Below, piece after piece: positions 10,058 through 19,905 of a DNA stretch of 64,000 bases (position 1 is its first letter; each line of letters begins with the position of its first letter). Under the pieces are notes generated by a model. The model had not been told where the DNA came from, did no database searches, and saw only the letters and a program-made list of their open reading frames with translations. The stretch is from Thereva unica (lineage: Eukaryota > Arthropoda > Insecta > Diptera > Therevidae). The stretch covers positions 86,044,070 through 86,108,069 of the forward strand of contig OX465282.1 in assembly GCA_949987705.1 (NCBI GenBank), written 5' to 3'. Position numbers and translations under genes: made by a program.

Positions 10058-12241
10058 GTGAAAAGAAGAAGGTGTTCAATCTGCCGAATTGACCAGAGAA
10101 ACTACCCAAGAAACCGCATGGATTCACGAACTAACTATTCACGAAACAGTGCTACTACATCCGGGGCAGCCGATGCGCCAGCACCTGGGACCAGCGATGC
10201 TGGCGAGAAGCGGGTTAGTGGCTGTACACCCAAATTAGTCACATCGAAAATGGAATTTAAATTCGCCGCGTGGAATGTACGAACAGGACATCACGTCGAT
10301 CAAAAGGAAATCAAAGCAATGGAATTGTTGAAATGCAAAATATCAGTTGCTGCGCTATCGGAACTACGGCTTACCGGATCCGGGACATTGACGATCGTCC
10401 CGCTAACAATCGACGAAACGGTGAACCTTTACTATTCCGGTGGTGAGAGAAGAGAGGCCGGCGTTGGCTTTATGGTCGATCGACGGGCTGCCGGCAGCGT
10501 TATCGCATTGCAACCAATATCCGAGCGTTTGGCGGTGATAACCATCAGTGGAACGATCAAGGCCCACATCGTATCCGTTTAAGCGCCAACCGAAACCAGC
10601 AAACAAGGACGAATTTTACGATCAACTTCAACAGACGCTGGTTATGATACCTCGAACCGAATTAACGATACTCGCGGGGGACTTCAATGCACATTCAGGA
10701 GCAGATCGAACCGGCTGGGAAGGAACCATGGGCAAATTCGGACACGGAGTAATTAACGACAACGGCTTACGCCTGCTTTCATTCGCATCGTCAAACAACT
10801 TAATCGTTGGCAACAGCATTTTCCGTCATCCACTCAAACACCAACTCAACTGGTGAAATCCATCCGGCAACGATTCGGCGATGTTAGACTTCCGATCGAC
10901 GCTTAAAGACGTACGTGCAATGCGTGGGCACGATTGCGGATCGGACCATTATCTTGTTCGAGCGAAATTGGAGATGCGATTACAAAGAGCAAAGAAAACG
11001 GCACCTCCACCAGCCAAGAAGAATTGGCTGTGCCTATGGCAATAAAATCGCAGAAAAATGGAAAAGCGCCAGGAATAGATCAAGTTACCGCTGTGATGAT
11101 CAAAGTCAGAGGTGATGTCTTATCACTACGACTCCATGTCCTCATAACACACATATTGCATTCGGATCAGGTCCCTTCGGCGTGGAAGAAAGCGATCGTT
11201 GTCTCAATTTTGAAGAAAGGCGACAGTCGGGAATGCAAGAATTATCGCGGTATTAGCCTTCTTTTGATCGTCGGCAAAGTATTTACGAAATTCATAGAAA
11301 CGATGCTACAGGAACATCGAGAGCAAACGAGCCGGAAAGAACAAGCGCGATTTAGACCACATCGAGGATGCATTGATCAAATATTCGCACTCCATCAGCT
11401 AATGGAAGAAACAATTCGTTGCGGCAAACGAACTGTCGTCGTTTTCACCGATTTCAAATTCGCTTTCGATTGCATCGATTGGAACAGCTTTTGGAGAGTC
11501 TTGCAAACCGAACACGTCCCATTAAGAATCATCCAACGTCTCCAAGCGTCATACCATGGCTCAACCAGCAGTGTTCGTATTCGAAACGACTTATCCGATT
11601 AGTTCCCGATTCAAACGGGTGTCCGACAGGGAGACATCGGTTCGCCACTTCTCTTCAATGTTGTGATCGACATGATTCTGCATGAAGCATTACATGGACG
11701 ACTCGGAGTTCGATACGACCGATAACCGACTTGATGTTCGCCAAAGATAGCGCCATCTTCGCCGACACGGATGCCGAAGCAACGGACATCTTATACGACA
11801 TTTTCCACATCGCCCAATCATACGGGTTAAAAATCAACGCAGAAAAGACCAAAGTGCTCACCTCGATGGTGCCCAAATCGAACAGGTTTCGAAGTTCAAA
11901 TATTTGAGATTATTGGTTGAGGAAACGAAAGTGGTATCGACGGCCGACGTTCACACCCGCATCGGCCAGGCAACAGCAACCTTCGCTTCGCTTAAGTGGT
12001 GCATATGGAAACGAACAAATATTTCCATCAAAACAAAAGTACGCCTTTACCAAAAGTTGATCGTTCCGATTCTTCTTTATGGATCTGAAACGTAGACACT
12101 GTTCAAACCGGACGTTAAGAAACTCGAAGTCTTCCAAATGCGATGCTTGAGGCAAATCCTCGGTGTCTCACTACGCGATCACCTTCAAAACGAAACAGTC
12201 AGACAAAGATGCGATCTAGATGCGAAACCGAAAAAATTAAA
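10058..12241 (+). pseudogene. RTE-like LINE, endonuclease plus reverse transcriptase, broken
   Basis: The AP-type endonuclease starts in 10,058-10,582, with FAAWNVRT, SELRLTGSG and YYSGGERREAGVGFM. It continues after a frameshift at 10,590-10,856 with ELTILAGDFNAHSGADRTGW. A deletion of much of the linker follows, and then RT in 10,934-11,602 (DSRECKNYRGISLL, RPHRGCIDQIFALHQLMEET, FTDFKFAFDCIDW). After another break come a TGVRQGD-like block near 11,620 and a C-terminal LYGSET motif near 12,090. A second copy lies at 27,061-27,850. The RTE/CFDP2-type assignment is from motif style. Its 3' end abuts LINE A at 12,241. Confidence 0.8.
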
Positions 12242-13440
12242 AGACCATGGAGACGATAATCAAGAAAAAACTAATGGGATATCTAGAATCCAACCTACTC
12301 ATAAACGATAGGCAGTATGGCTTCCGACAAAAAAGATCCACTGGCGATCTTTTAGTTTGTCTTACAGAACACCTCAGCCGAACTCGACATGGATCTGGTA
12401 AGTCTAGTCTGGTTGTACTGGATATATCCAAGGCTTTCCATAGAGTTTGGCACTCAGCCCTGTTAGCTAAACTCAAAGCTACTGGAGTCGACTCACTTCT
12501 ACAGAAGTAGATCGAGAGTTTCTTTTCCGGCCGTTCAATCAAGGTAGTATTGGATGGCGTCAAATCCGCATCCCACCTTAACTCTGCAGATTCGGTCCTC
12601 CAGGTGTCAATTTTATCACCTGCCCTATTTCTTATTTTTATAAATGACCTACCTTCAATCCCCTCTAATCCCCTTCTCAGCTTCGCTGACGACGGTACCC
12701 TGCGTTACTCTTACGGTTTCGATACAAAGCAGACATTTTAGGCGTGACATTATCCAAAGACTTGCGATGGAATACCCACATATTCCAAATCGCCAAACAA
12801 GCATCCCAGTGCTTGGGATTTCTTAAGAGGTGCATGTTCCTCTTCCAGGCATCGGCCCGTACTGTTAATTATAAATCCTACATTCGGCCTCTTCTCGAAT
12901 ACACTTGGGGCGGCGCCTCGACAACCACTCGGATGGTTAGATGAGGTGCAATAAAGAGCCCTTAAATTAATTGATGACGCCACCGTTTGCTCCACCATCG
13001 ATCCATTGAGCCACCGTAGGAATGTAGAAGCACTGACAAAATTTTATGGCTACTAGCGTAGAGACTGCTGCATCAACATAAACGCTTTCCTGCCTCCACG
13101 GCAATTTTATTCCCGCAACACCAGATTAGCCCACTTGTCTCATTCCCTCCACCTGCATCCCCCGTTTCACGCATTCAACAAGTAACAATATGTGAATTCG
13201 TTTTTAAATAGAACAATTCGACTGTGGAATAATTTCTCGCAGTAAGTATTTCCAAGCTCCTACGTCGTCCAAGAGTTCAAATGCACAGTTCATCGCCACC
13301 TTCTTCAACACCCCCCCTGAACCTATTCCCCTCGTACTAAGCTTACTGCTAGACATTGAACCATGACGTGACAAATAACTTGACGGAGTAGTAGTACAAA
13401 GGGTGATTCCTGAGCTTAGCACTGCCACATAAAAAAAACT
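12242..13440 (+). pseudogene. LINE family A, RT and 3' end, 5'-truncated
   Basis: It begins abruptly at 'accatggagacgata', which corresponds to 42,024 inside the fuller copy. The RT frame 12,247-12,741 carries QYGFRQKRSTGDLLVCL, LDISKAFHRVWHSALL, a TAG at 12,508, LSPALFLIFINDLPSIPSN and the palm box FADDGTLRYSY. A deletion near 12,735 shifts the frame to the C-terminal part (ASQCLGFLKRCMFLFQ). The 3' UTR ends 'acaaagggtgattcctgagcttagcactgccacat' plus A-rich tail at about 13,440. It is dead because of stops and shifts. The junction with the RTE-like element at 12,241/12,242 has no visible target duplication. Confidence 0.85.
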
Positions 13441-13599
13441 TAGTGGGCATAGGACCAAACGTTGTAAGTGAAAACTTTTATGGCCAGTCTTCATTTCCAA
13501 ATCAATCTTATCAATCTTAATATTGCAGGAGAATAAGGGTTAATCAAATTTTGTTTATGAATATTCGATTTGTTTATTTTATTATTACTTGCTGTTGCC

Positions 13600-13862
13600 A
13601 TAAAATAAGAAAAACAACAACGTAATAATACATAATATACATAATTCATAATACAGCATACATACTACATAATTCATAGTATATAGTACATAATAAATAG
13701 TACATAGTAAATAGTACATAATACGTAATTCATAGTTCATAGTACATAGAACAAAGTACATATTACAATGTACATAATACTTAGCACATAGTATATGGTA
13801 CTAGTACATAATACATAGTATGTACATGGGTCATAGTGCATAATACATAATATATAGTATAG
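13600..13862 (+). repeat. Simple repeat, (CATAGTACATAATA)n-like
   Basis: Long runs of 'catagtacataata', 'tagtacata' and variants. Reverse-complement units occur too, because TAC/GTA alternate, so the array can fold. Minus-strand open frames such as MYYVLCTMYY are artefacts of this array. Confidence 0.8.
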
Positions 13863-14636
13863 AATTTTTCAAACTCCGTGACACAAAAAATTTGAGCAGT
13901 TCTGCGCACCTCATTGCCAAATTTTATAAATAATGTTCTATCATTTCCCCTCTTTTTAGTTAAAACGGCAACAAACACTGAAAAAACTCAACAAAATAAT
14001 TTGGGAAGGGATGCGCGCATGCCGAATGAATAAAGTTAATTTATCTTTCTATGTGTTGAGCAGAGCTTTTAAATACATGTAAAGCCCTTGCTCAACAAAG
14101 GCAGTTTATACAACATAATAAGCATAATTTTACTTTAATTATGCGAAATATTTCTCATTTCTAAATTTAAAATAATTTAAAAAAAATACTGAATTGAAAT
14201 TGAATAAATGAACGTTTTCATTCATAAACCGACAGTTCCCCGCAGTCGCAAGCAACACAACCTCCCCGGGCAGAAGCGCGTATGCGACTGGCAGGAAACG
14301 TCAACAATCTAGTAATCAAAGTGATAAAAACACAAATTTCGTATTTTTTAGTAGAAATTACTACAAATTATTTCTATAGCATATGTGTAAAATATAATTA
14401 CCTTAAAATAAAAAAATATATAAAAACGGGTGTTTTTCAGTCATAATTTGCAAATTTTTTAAATAATCATTGAAGTCCCAGAAAAATACACCTCCCTTTA
14501 GCAATACGCAGTCGCGACTGATTACATGGCAGCAAGTGATTTGATAGGAGGAGTTAACTGAAGCTTTTGTCTAAGCTTTTAAGCATTTTTAAGAGCTTAG
14601 CTGGGGAACATGCGCGGGATGTCACGAGGTTTGAAA
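13863..14636. other. No gene seen, between two related simple-repeat arrays
   Basis: AT-rich, with two GC-richer spots near 14,235-14,300 and 14,510-14,530. No coding or RNA signal is recognised. Confidence 0.3.
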
Positions 14637-14792
14637 ACAACTATACATAGTAATCAATACATAGTACATAGGGCATTGTACATAATACATAGTACATAGT
14701 ACATAATACAATGTACACAGCACATAATAACGTAACATAACATATGAAATATTATTATTATAATATAACATACTACAAACTACATGATACAA
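14637..14792 (+). repeat. Simple repeat, second (CATAGTACATAATA)n-like array
   Basis: It has the same units as 13,600-13,862: 'acatagtacatagg', 'acataatacatagtacata'. Two arrays about 0.8 kb apart in the same orientation may be the split ends of one expansion or may flank an old insertion. Confidence 0.75.
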
Positions 14793-14929
14793 AGTAAAAC
14801 TACCAAAGCAAATTTTTCCCACAAAAGTGCGCATGAAAAAGTGTATAATATACTACCGCAGATAAGTAAATTACAAATGCCCAGTCGAATAGGCGAAACG
14901 TGTTCCATGTTGCCGAAAGCGATTAATTT

Positions 14930-15155
14930 AAACAAAATATTTAAATGTAGCAGTCATGTAGCTGGCTGGAGCATGGTAACTTGTGGTCGAGCTACAGCAA
15001 ATGATACCAGCGTAAAATTGTACGGTGTGTAAGAATACGCAAGGAACGCAAGCCCTCACACCCCTCGTAGCTGTCGGCTGCTGGATCTCGACCAAAAGCT
15101 GCCATGCCCCAGCCAGCTACATGGCTGCAATATTTAAATGTTTTGCTTGGATTAA
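14930..15155. repeat. Foldback repeat with arms of about 78 bp
   Basis: The left arm 14,932-15,010 (aaaatatttaaatg, gtcatgtagctggctggagc, cttgtggtcgag) matches, in reverse complement, the right arm 15,065-15,150 (catttaaatattgcagcc, atgtagctggctggggcatgg, ttttggtcgagatcc). A third partial piece, 'tagccagctacatggctac', follows near 15,175. It is probably a MITE relic. I could not define target duplications. Confidence 0.6.
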
Positions 15156-15199
15156 TCGTTTTCGGCCCTGCTCTAGCCAGCTACATGGCTACAAGTGTC

Positions 15200-15734
15200 C
15201 AGAAAAGGGTACGCATGCGCAACAAAAGTGCTCGTGACGCGAATTTCTTGTTTTTACCCCAGGTCAAAGGGTGTCTAAAGAAGTTATCACTTCAAAAAAA
15301 AATGTTTCCACTGTCGAAAAAGCTCGGTTAATAATTTTGTGAAGCGACAAAATTCTTCTATACGACTTATATGTAATGTATGGTACCAAATGCAATAATG
15401 TCTGTCGGTCGTAACATGGCTTAAAGGTCTCAATACACGATCAATGCATCCATCCAAATGGCACCGGGCTACGCCAATCATCGTCTGTGGAGAAACTCGG
15501 ATGAACTCGAGGGTAGAGCTGTAGGATCAGCGTTGCCAACTCTTTCGCCTTGAAACCACTAGATTCGACCTTTAAAACCATCAGAAAACCACTAAAATAA
15601 TATCCTCTTCGCCAAAAGTCACTAGATATTCCACTGAGTCTAAAGTTCCTTAAACCTAATGTTTTGGAAGACGACTCCACTAAATGCTATAAAATACCAA
15701 TATTTTAATAATTATATTTTTAACCAATTATCAT
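15200..15734. other. No gene seen
   Basis: Only short chance open frames are present. A pair 'ccactagattcgacc...gtcactagatattcc' hints at old duplicated sequence, but I cannot classify it. Confidence 0.25.
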
Positions 15735-16082
15735 TATCTGGATTCACCGCCGGAACTTCTCAAGTGCGAGCAAGTTGATGAACTGAATTTAAAAAAAAAA
15801 ACCTGAGGTCGCATACAATTTCCACGTATTCAACTGAGGATAAAACAGACCTCAGTTCGCCCAACTGGACTAGAACTGATGTTTAACGTAAAAGCTCGCT
15901 GAAAAGAGTGTAATTAACTGGGTAATGGAATGCCATTTTAATGAGCTTTTGTATTTCTAACTTTTGGTGAAAAAGCAACCACATTTCAAGCACAAACTGA
16001 ACATGAACTGAACTTTAGCCGGTGAAGTTACTTATGTGGATTGAACTGAACATTATTGAACTGAGGTAGGTAAAGCATTAGC
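15735..16082 (-). repeat. Dispersed repeat, inverted relative of 18,545-18,835
   Basis: Read on the minus strand, the segment starts 'acctcagttcaataatgttcagttcaatcc', passes through 'gtaacttcaccggctaaagttcagttcatg' and ends 'aacctgaggt...'. The same order on the plus strand is at 18,545-18,835. The copies flank the left end of the hAT-type element at 16,544, one outside and one inside. Internal CTCAGTT/AACTGAG motifs repeat. Confidence 0.6.
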
Positions 16083-16113
16083 CATTAGCATGAGGCATTA
16101 GCCTGCCCTTTAA

Positions 16114-16275
16114 AAGGGCCCCTAGACTATCAATAATATTGTGTAATATTTTGATTTGCGCAATATTATTGGCGGTCTGTGGGTGATATTGACAGATTAT
16201 CTGATCAAAGAATGAAACCGACATATTTTTCGATGAATATTATTATACAATATTATTAATAGTCTAGGGGCCACT
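16114..16275. mobile_element. MITE, 162 bp, TAA flanks
   Basis: Terminal inverted repeats GGCCCCTAGACTAT(C/T)AATAAT on the two sides continue through ATTGT, and the centre is AT-rich. TAA lies at 16,111-16,113 and 16,276-16,278 if the element is taken to begin AAGGGCCCC and end GGGGCCACT. The outermost two or three bases do not pair, so the boundary could shift slightly. TTAA at both sides is an alternative reading. Confidence 0.65.
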
Positions 16276-16369
16276 TAAGGGTATACACGCCTCTAATAAC
16301 GCATCATGTCAGCTCAACTGGTTAATCGGAGTACCAGGGTTCCACTAAGGTTGGCTCACGGACGCACAC

Positions 16370-16543
16370 CTCCTTGTTCCGCCTGGTAGTCTTGCACTGT
16401 CCGCGACGCAGCCCTTGTCAGCTGGTTAGCAGAATCCACAATTTTCTTCCGCTTACCCCGACGGTTGCCTCTGAACTTATACAACATCAAGAGTTTAAAC
16501 TCGACGATCATCGCCACTTCCTCAGACTTGCTTTAATCTATCC
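16370..16543 (+). pseudogene. LINE family A 3' fragment, left part, split by hAT-type element
   Basis: The frame at 16,445-16,541 reads like the LINE A C-terminus (HQEFKLDDHRHFLRLAL). The UTR continues after the hAT-type element, at 19,572-19,665 ('tatcctttttt...actaagattcctactaggcattgcaccatgacatgg...aaaggggtgatacctgagg'). The hAT insertion duplicated ATCTATCC of this LINE. Confidence 0.65.
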
Positions 16544-16924
16544 CAGTGATTCTCAACCAATGTGCCGCGGCACTTTTGTGTGCCGCCAAATTCCTGAAGT
16601 GTGCCGCCAAATTTTAGAAACGCAAACAATACAAATTATTTTGTATGGATAAATTATTGGAACGAGAACGCGACGAGAAGAGTATTTTTGCCGCCATCAT
16701 TTGATGAGCAAAAATGGTCTTGTTCTTGCAGTCTTCTCTTGTTCTTGCACATTTTGCAAGACCAAGAACAAGAAAAAGACTTAGTTTTGCTTGCAAGAAC
16801 AAGAACAGACAGACTGAACAAGAGTACTGTAGTTCCAACTACAGAGGAATTATGTTACTGTATATAGCATATAAAATATTCTTGAATATCCTGTATATTC
16901 GCCTATTGCAATAGTATGAAAAAG

Positions 16925-17669
16925 CAATTGAGAATAACTAGCGCGGATTCAGAAAACAAAAGTCCACAACCGATGACATATTCGCATTAAGACAGGCACC
17001 TAATTGAAAAGACGAAATGGTTTAATATAGAAACCCACGGCTTTTTCGTTGAGTTTAAGACAGTATGATCTTAAGCTACGTTCAAAAATCTACGAAGCAA
17101 TGGTGGAACTGAACTTTCCAGACCAATTAATTCAGATCACTAAAACCTCATTGAGTCGAATGATAAACGGAGTAAGAATACGGGGCAATTTTACGGTGCG
17201 AACAGAGGCCTCAGGTAAGGAGACTATCCAGCTTACTGTTTAACATCTTATTAGCAAAACGGCCCGTTAGGAACGTACTGAAACTAGAGGGACAATTCTA
17301 AACAAGTCTGTTTAGCAAATGGCATACGCAGATGATATAGTCGTCATAGGCAGGTCAATGACTGCAGCGAAGGAAGCATATGTAGCGTTAGAAAAAGCAG
17401 CATCAAAGAGCAGCAAAGACAACAACATTACGGCGGAAATTAAAGAAGAATACTGCTAGCGAATAGGGGCGGCGGAGCATAGTCATTGTAGGTGGGGAGT
17501 ACGCGAATAAGTAACTGTTAAAATATTATTCCGTCAATTGAACTATGAGCTGGCTTTAAATTCTTTGGTTATGGGGTTATGTCCGACTAGCATTTTGGGA
17601 GGGGTCCTTATGAGCCTAGCCCGACCGCCCCATGTGGACCCCGAGTAGATTGCCGTATAAGACTCACAC
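16925..17669 (+). repeat. Tandem duplication, copy 1 (745 bp, LINE RT fragment)
   Basis: Copy 1 of a direct tandem pair with 17,670-18,414. It contains RT pieces: LRSKIYEAMVELNFPDQLIQ and MINGVRIRGNFTVRTEASG in 17,049-17,243, and a palm motif AYADDIVVIGRS near 17,322 after a break. The only difference from copy 2 that I noticed is gcgcgg here versus gtgcgg. The LINE belongs to a third type (family C-like, YADDI). Confidence 0.85.
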
Positions 17670-18414
17670 CAATTGAGAATAACTAGTGCGGATTCAGAAA
17701 ACAAAAGTCCACAACCGATGACATATTCGCATTAAGACAGGCACCTAATTGAAAAGACGAAATGGTTTAATATAGAAACCCACGGCTTTTTCGTTGAGTT
17801 TAAGACAGTATGATCTTAAGCTACGTTCAAAAATCTACGAAGCAATGGTGGAACTGAACTTTCCAGACCAATTAATTCAGATCACTAAAACCTCATTGAG
17901 TCGAATGATAAACGGAGTAAGAATACGGGGCAATTTTACGGTGCGAACAGAGGCCTCAGGTAAGGAGACTATCCAGCTTACTGTTTAACATCTTATTAGC
18001 AAAACGGCCCGTTAGGAACGTACTGAAACTAGAGGGACAATTCTAAACAAGTCTGTTTAGCAAATGGCATACGCAGATGATATAGTCGTCATAGGCAGGT
18101 CAATGACTGCAGCGAAGGAAGCATATGTAGCGTTAGAAAAAGCAGCATCAAAGAGCAGCAAAGACAACAACATTACGGCGGAAATTAAAGAAGAATACTG
18201 CTAGCGAATAGGGGCGGCGGAGCATAGTCATTGTAGGTGGGGAGTACGCGAATAAGTAACTGTTAAAATATTATTCCGTCAATTGAACTATGAGCTGGCT
18301 TTAAATTCTTTGGTTATGGGGTTATGTCCGACTAGCATTTTGGGAGGGGTCCTTATGAGCCTAGCCCGACCGCCCCATGTGGACCCCGAGTAGATTGCCG
18401 TATAAGACTCACAC
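17670..18414 (+). repeat. Tandem duplication, copy 2 (745 bp, LINE RT fragment)
   Basis: It repeats 16,925-17,669 almost base for base. Copy 1 ends '...gactcacac' directly before 'caattgag' of copy 2, and copy 2 ends '...gactcacac' before unique 'cgagta'. Near identity implies either a very recent duplication or an assembly duplication. Confidence 0.85.
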
Positions 18415-18544
18415 CGAGTATCTTATCCCTTGCCTCATTCGCGCCTCGTCCTACGGAATGCCTCATTTGGCCCCCCGGAAAATACATCAATACATCAACA
18501 AAAACTAAAGCTTTATATGAGTTAAACTAGCGCTGAATGGCCCC

Positions 18545-18835
18545 CCGGCTTCACCGACCTCAGTTCAATAATGTTCAGTTCAATCCACGTAAGTGGCTTC
18601 ACCGGCTAGAGTCCAGTTTATGTTCACTTCGTGCAAATTGTTGCTTTTTCGCCAGAAGTCAGAAATTCGAAAGCCCACTGGAATGAGGTTCCACTATTCT
18701 ATTTGATTACTATCTTTTAAGCGAGCTTTTATATTCAACTTCAGTTTTGGACCCATTGTGCGAACAGAGGTTTGTTTTTCCTCAGTTGAATATGGTTAAA
18801 CTATATGCAAACTGAACTGAGGTTAGAAGTTCAAT
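18545..18835 (+). repeat. Dispersed repeat, inverted relative of 15,735-16,082
   Basis: It starts 'acctcagttcaataatgttc', has 'ggcttcaccggctagagtccag' and ends 'aactgaactgaggtt'. It lies inside the hAT-type element. Confidence 0.6.
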
Positions 18836-19030
18836 TCGCCAATTCAAAACGTTTTCTGAATTATGTAAGGCAGATATCGCCCCACTTAATTTGAAATAAG
18901 GTTTGCCTACTAGGGCCATAATAAAAAACTGATAATGCATACCTAACTTCAGTATCGCTGGTTTTTTTAGTGGTATTTTTGAGGAAACTTTCGAAATGCC
19001 CCTCATTTGCTACATGGGGTTCTCATTATG

Positions 19031-19377
19031 GTGGCGCTCCTGGGGATTACGTAACGTAACGTATTTTTCGTTACAGAAATAAGAGGCGTATCTCACCCAT
19101 ATTTTCACGCTAGCGAAGTTAACTACATGATTTTTGAATGGAAACTGGCTCCCGAAAAGTGAAGGCTTGAGCGTAATTGAGGGCTAAGGGATAGAAACAA
19201 GGTCGTCATAATAAAATCGAGAATTTGACCGATTTTCTAAAACAAGCCCATCGAAAGTGTGAAAACATTCATCGTTACTATTCCTAAAAAGATATTGGCG
19301 TGAAAATATGGGCGAGATGCACTTCTTATTTCTGTTACGAAAAATACGTTACGTTACGTTATCCCCAGGAGCGGTAC
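19031..19377. mobile_element. Foldback MITE nested in hAT-type element
   Basis: The left end 'gcgctcctggggattacgta' and right end 'acgttatccccaggagcggt' are inverted repeats that continue through 'acgtaacgtatttttcgttac', 'agaaataaga' and 'catattttcacgc', about 75 bp each side. The interior is non-coding. The exact edge is uncertain by a few bases and I see no clean target duplication. Confidence 0.75.
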
Positions 19378-19571
19378 CTTCATTTAACTTTTTCCAACTC
19401 ATCTACTTTCAACCCTCTTCGAGGCTAGGATGAGAAAATGGGTCACCTAAATATATCACTAGCTGACGGTCTATAAGTAAAATTCTTTAAATTAATTGTA
19501 TTGTTAGTGTGCCGCCAAATTTTAAAATTGTTAAAAGTGTGCCGCAACAAAAAAAAGGTTGAGAATCACTG

Positions 19572-19665
19572 ATCTATCCTATCCTTTTTTGTTCTTCGAA
19601 CTAAGATTCCTACTAGGCATTGCACCATGACATGGACGACGTTAATAAAAGGGGTGATACCTGAG
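19572..19665 (+). pseudogene. LINE family A 3' fragment, right part
   Basis: It continues the LINE A 3' UTR from 16,543 across the hAT-type element. It contains 'attgcaccatgacatgg' and an altered terminal motif 'aaaaggggtgatacctgagg'. Confidence 0.65.
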
Positions 19666-19739
19666 GTTAGACTTTCACTTATTCTTGACAATGTTCGTGC
19701 TGCTAAAGCCTTTCAACATCGGTGTTTGAATGTGGCAAA

Positions 19740-19905
19740 ACAAGTTTTTTATGGGGCATGGTCAAGCTCAGGATCACCTTTTGTACCACTAGACCGTCAT
19801 GTCGTTCAACTCAAGGTGCAATGTCTAGTAGTAAGCTTGACCTGAAAATAGAAAAAGAATAGGAAAGGTTAAGGGTAGTCTGGTGGATGCATAGGGAGAA
19901 GGCAG
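19740..19905 (-). mobile_element. LINE family A 3' end fragment, minus strand
   Basis: The T-rich start ('caagttttttatgggg') is the tail read backwards. It is followed by 'tcaagctcaggatcaccttttgtaccac', 'ccgtcatgtcg' and 'caaggtgcaatgtctagtagtaagcttg', the reverse complement of the LINE A 3' UTR. It sits tail-to-tail with the plus-strand fragment ending at 19,665. Confidence 0.7.

Larger units (their letters stand above)
16544..19571. mobile_element. hAT-type non-autonomous element, 3,028 bp, 8-bp target duplication
   Basis: The left end CAGTGATTCTCAACC and the right end GGTTGAGAATCACTG are perfect 15-bp inverted repeats. The sub-terminal 'gtgccgccaaattt' occurs twice at the left and in the same sense near 19,508. 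ATCTATCC flanks it exactly at 16,536-16,543 and 19,572-19,579. A CAGNG terminus with an 8-bp duplication is diagnostic of hAT. No transposase frame is present. The interior is filled by LINE reverse-transcriptase fragments in a 745-bp tandem duplication, an unrelated dispersed repeat and a foldback MITE. Confidence 0.85.

Noticed and set aside
13600..13862. CRISPR-like array
   Set aside because: The units have no fixed repeat-spacer structure, and the sequence is eukaryotic.
13600..14834. Minus-strand frames rich in YYVLCTMYY
   Set aside because: Produced by the simple CATAGTACATAATA array.
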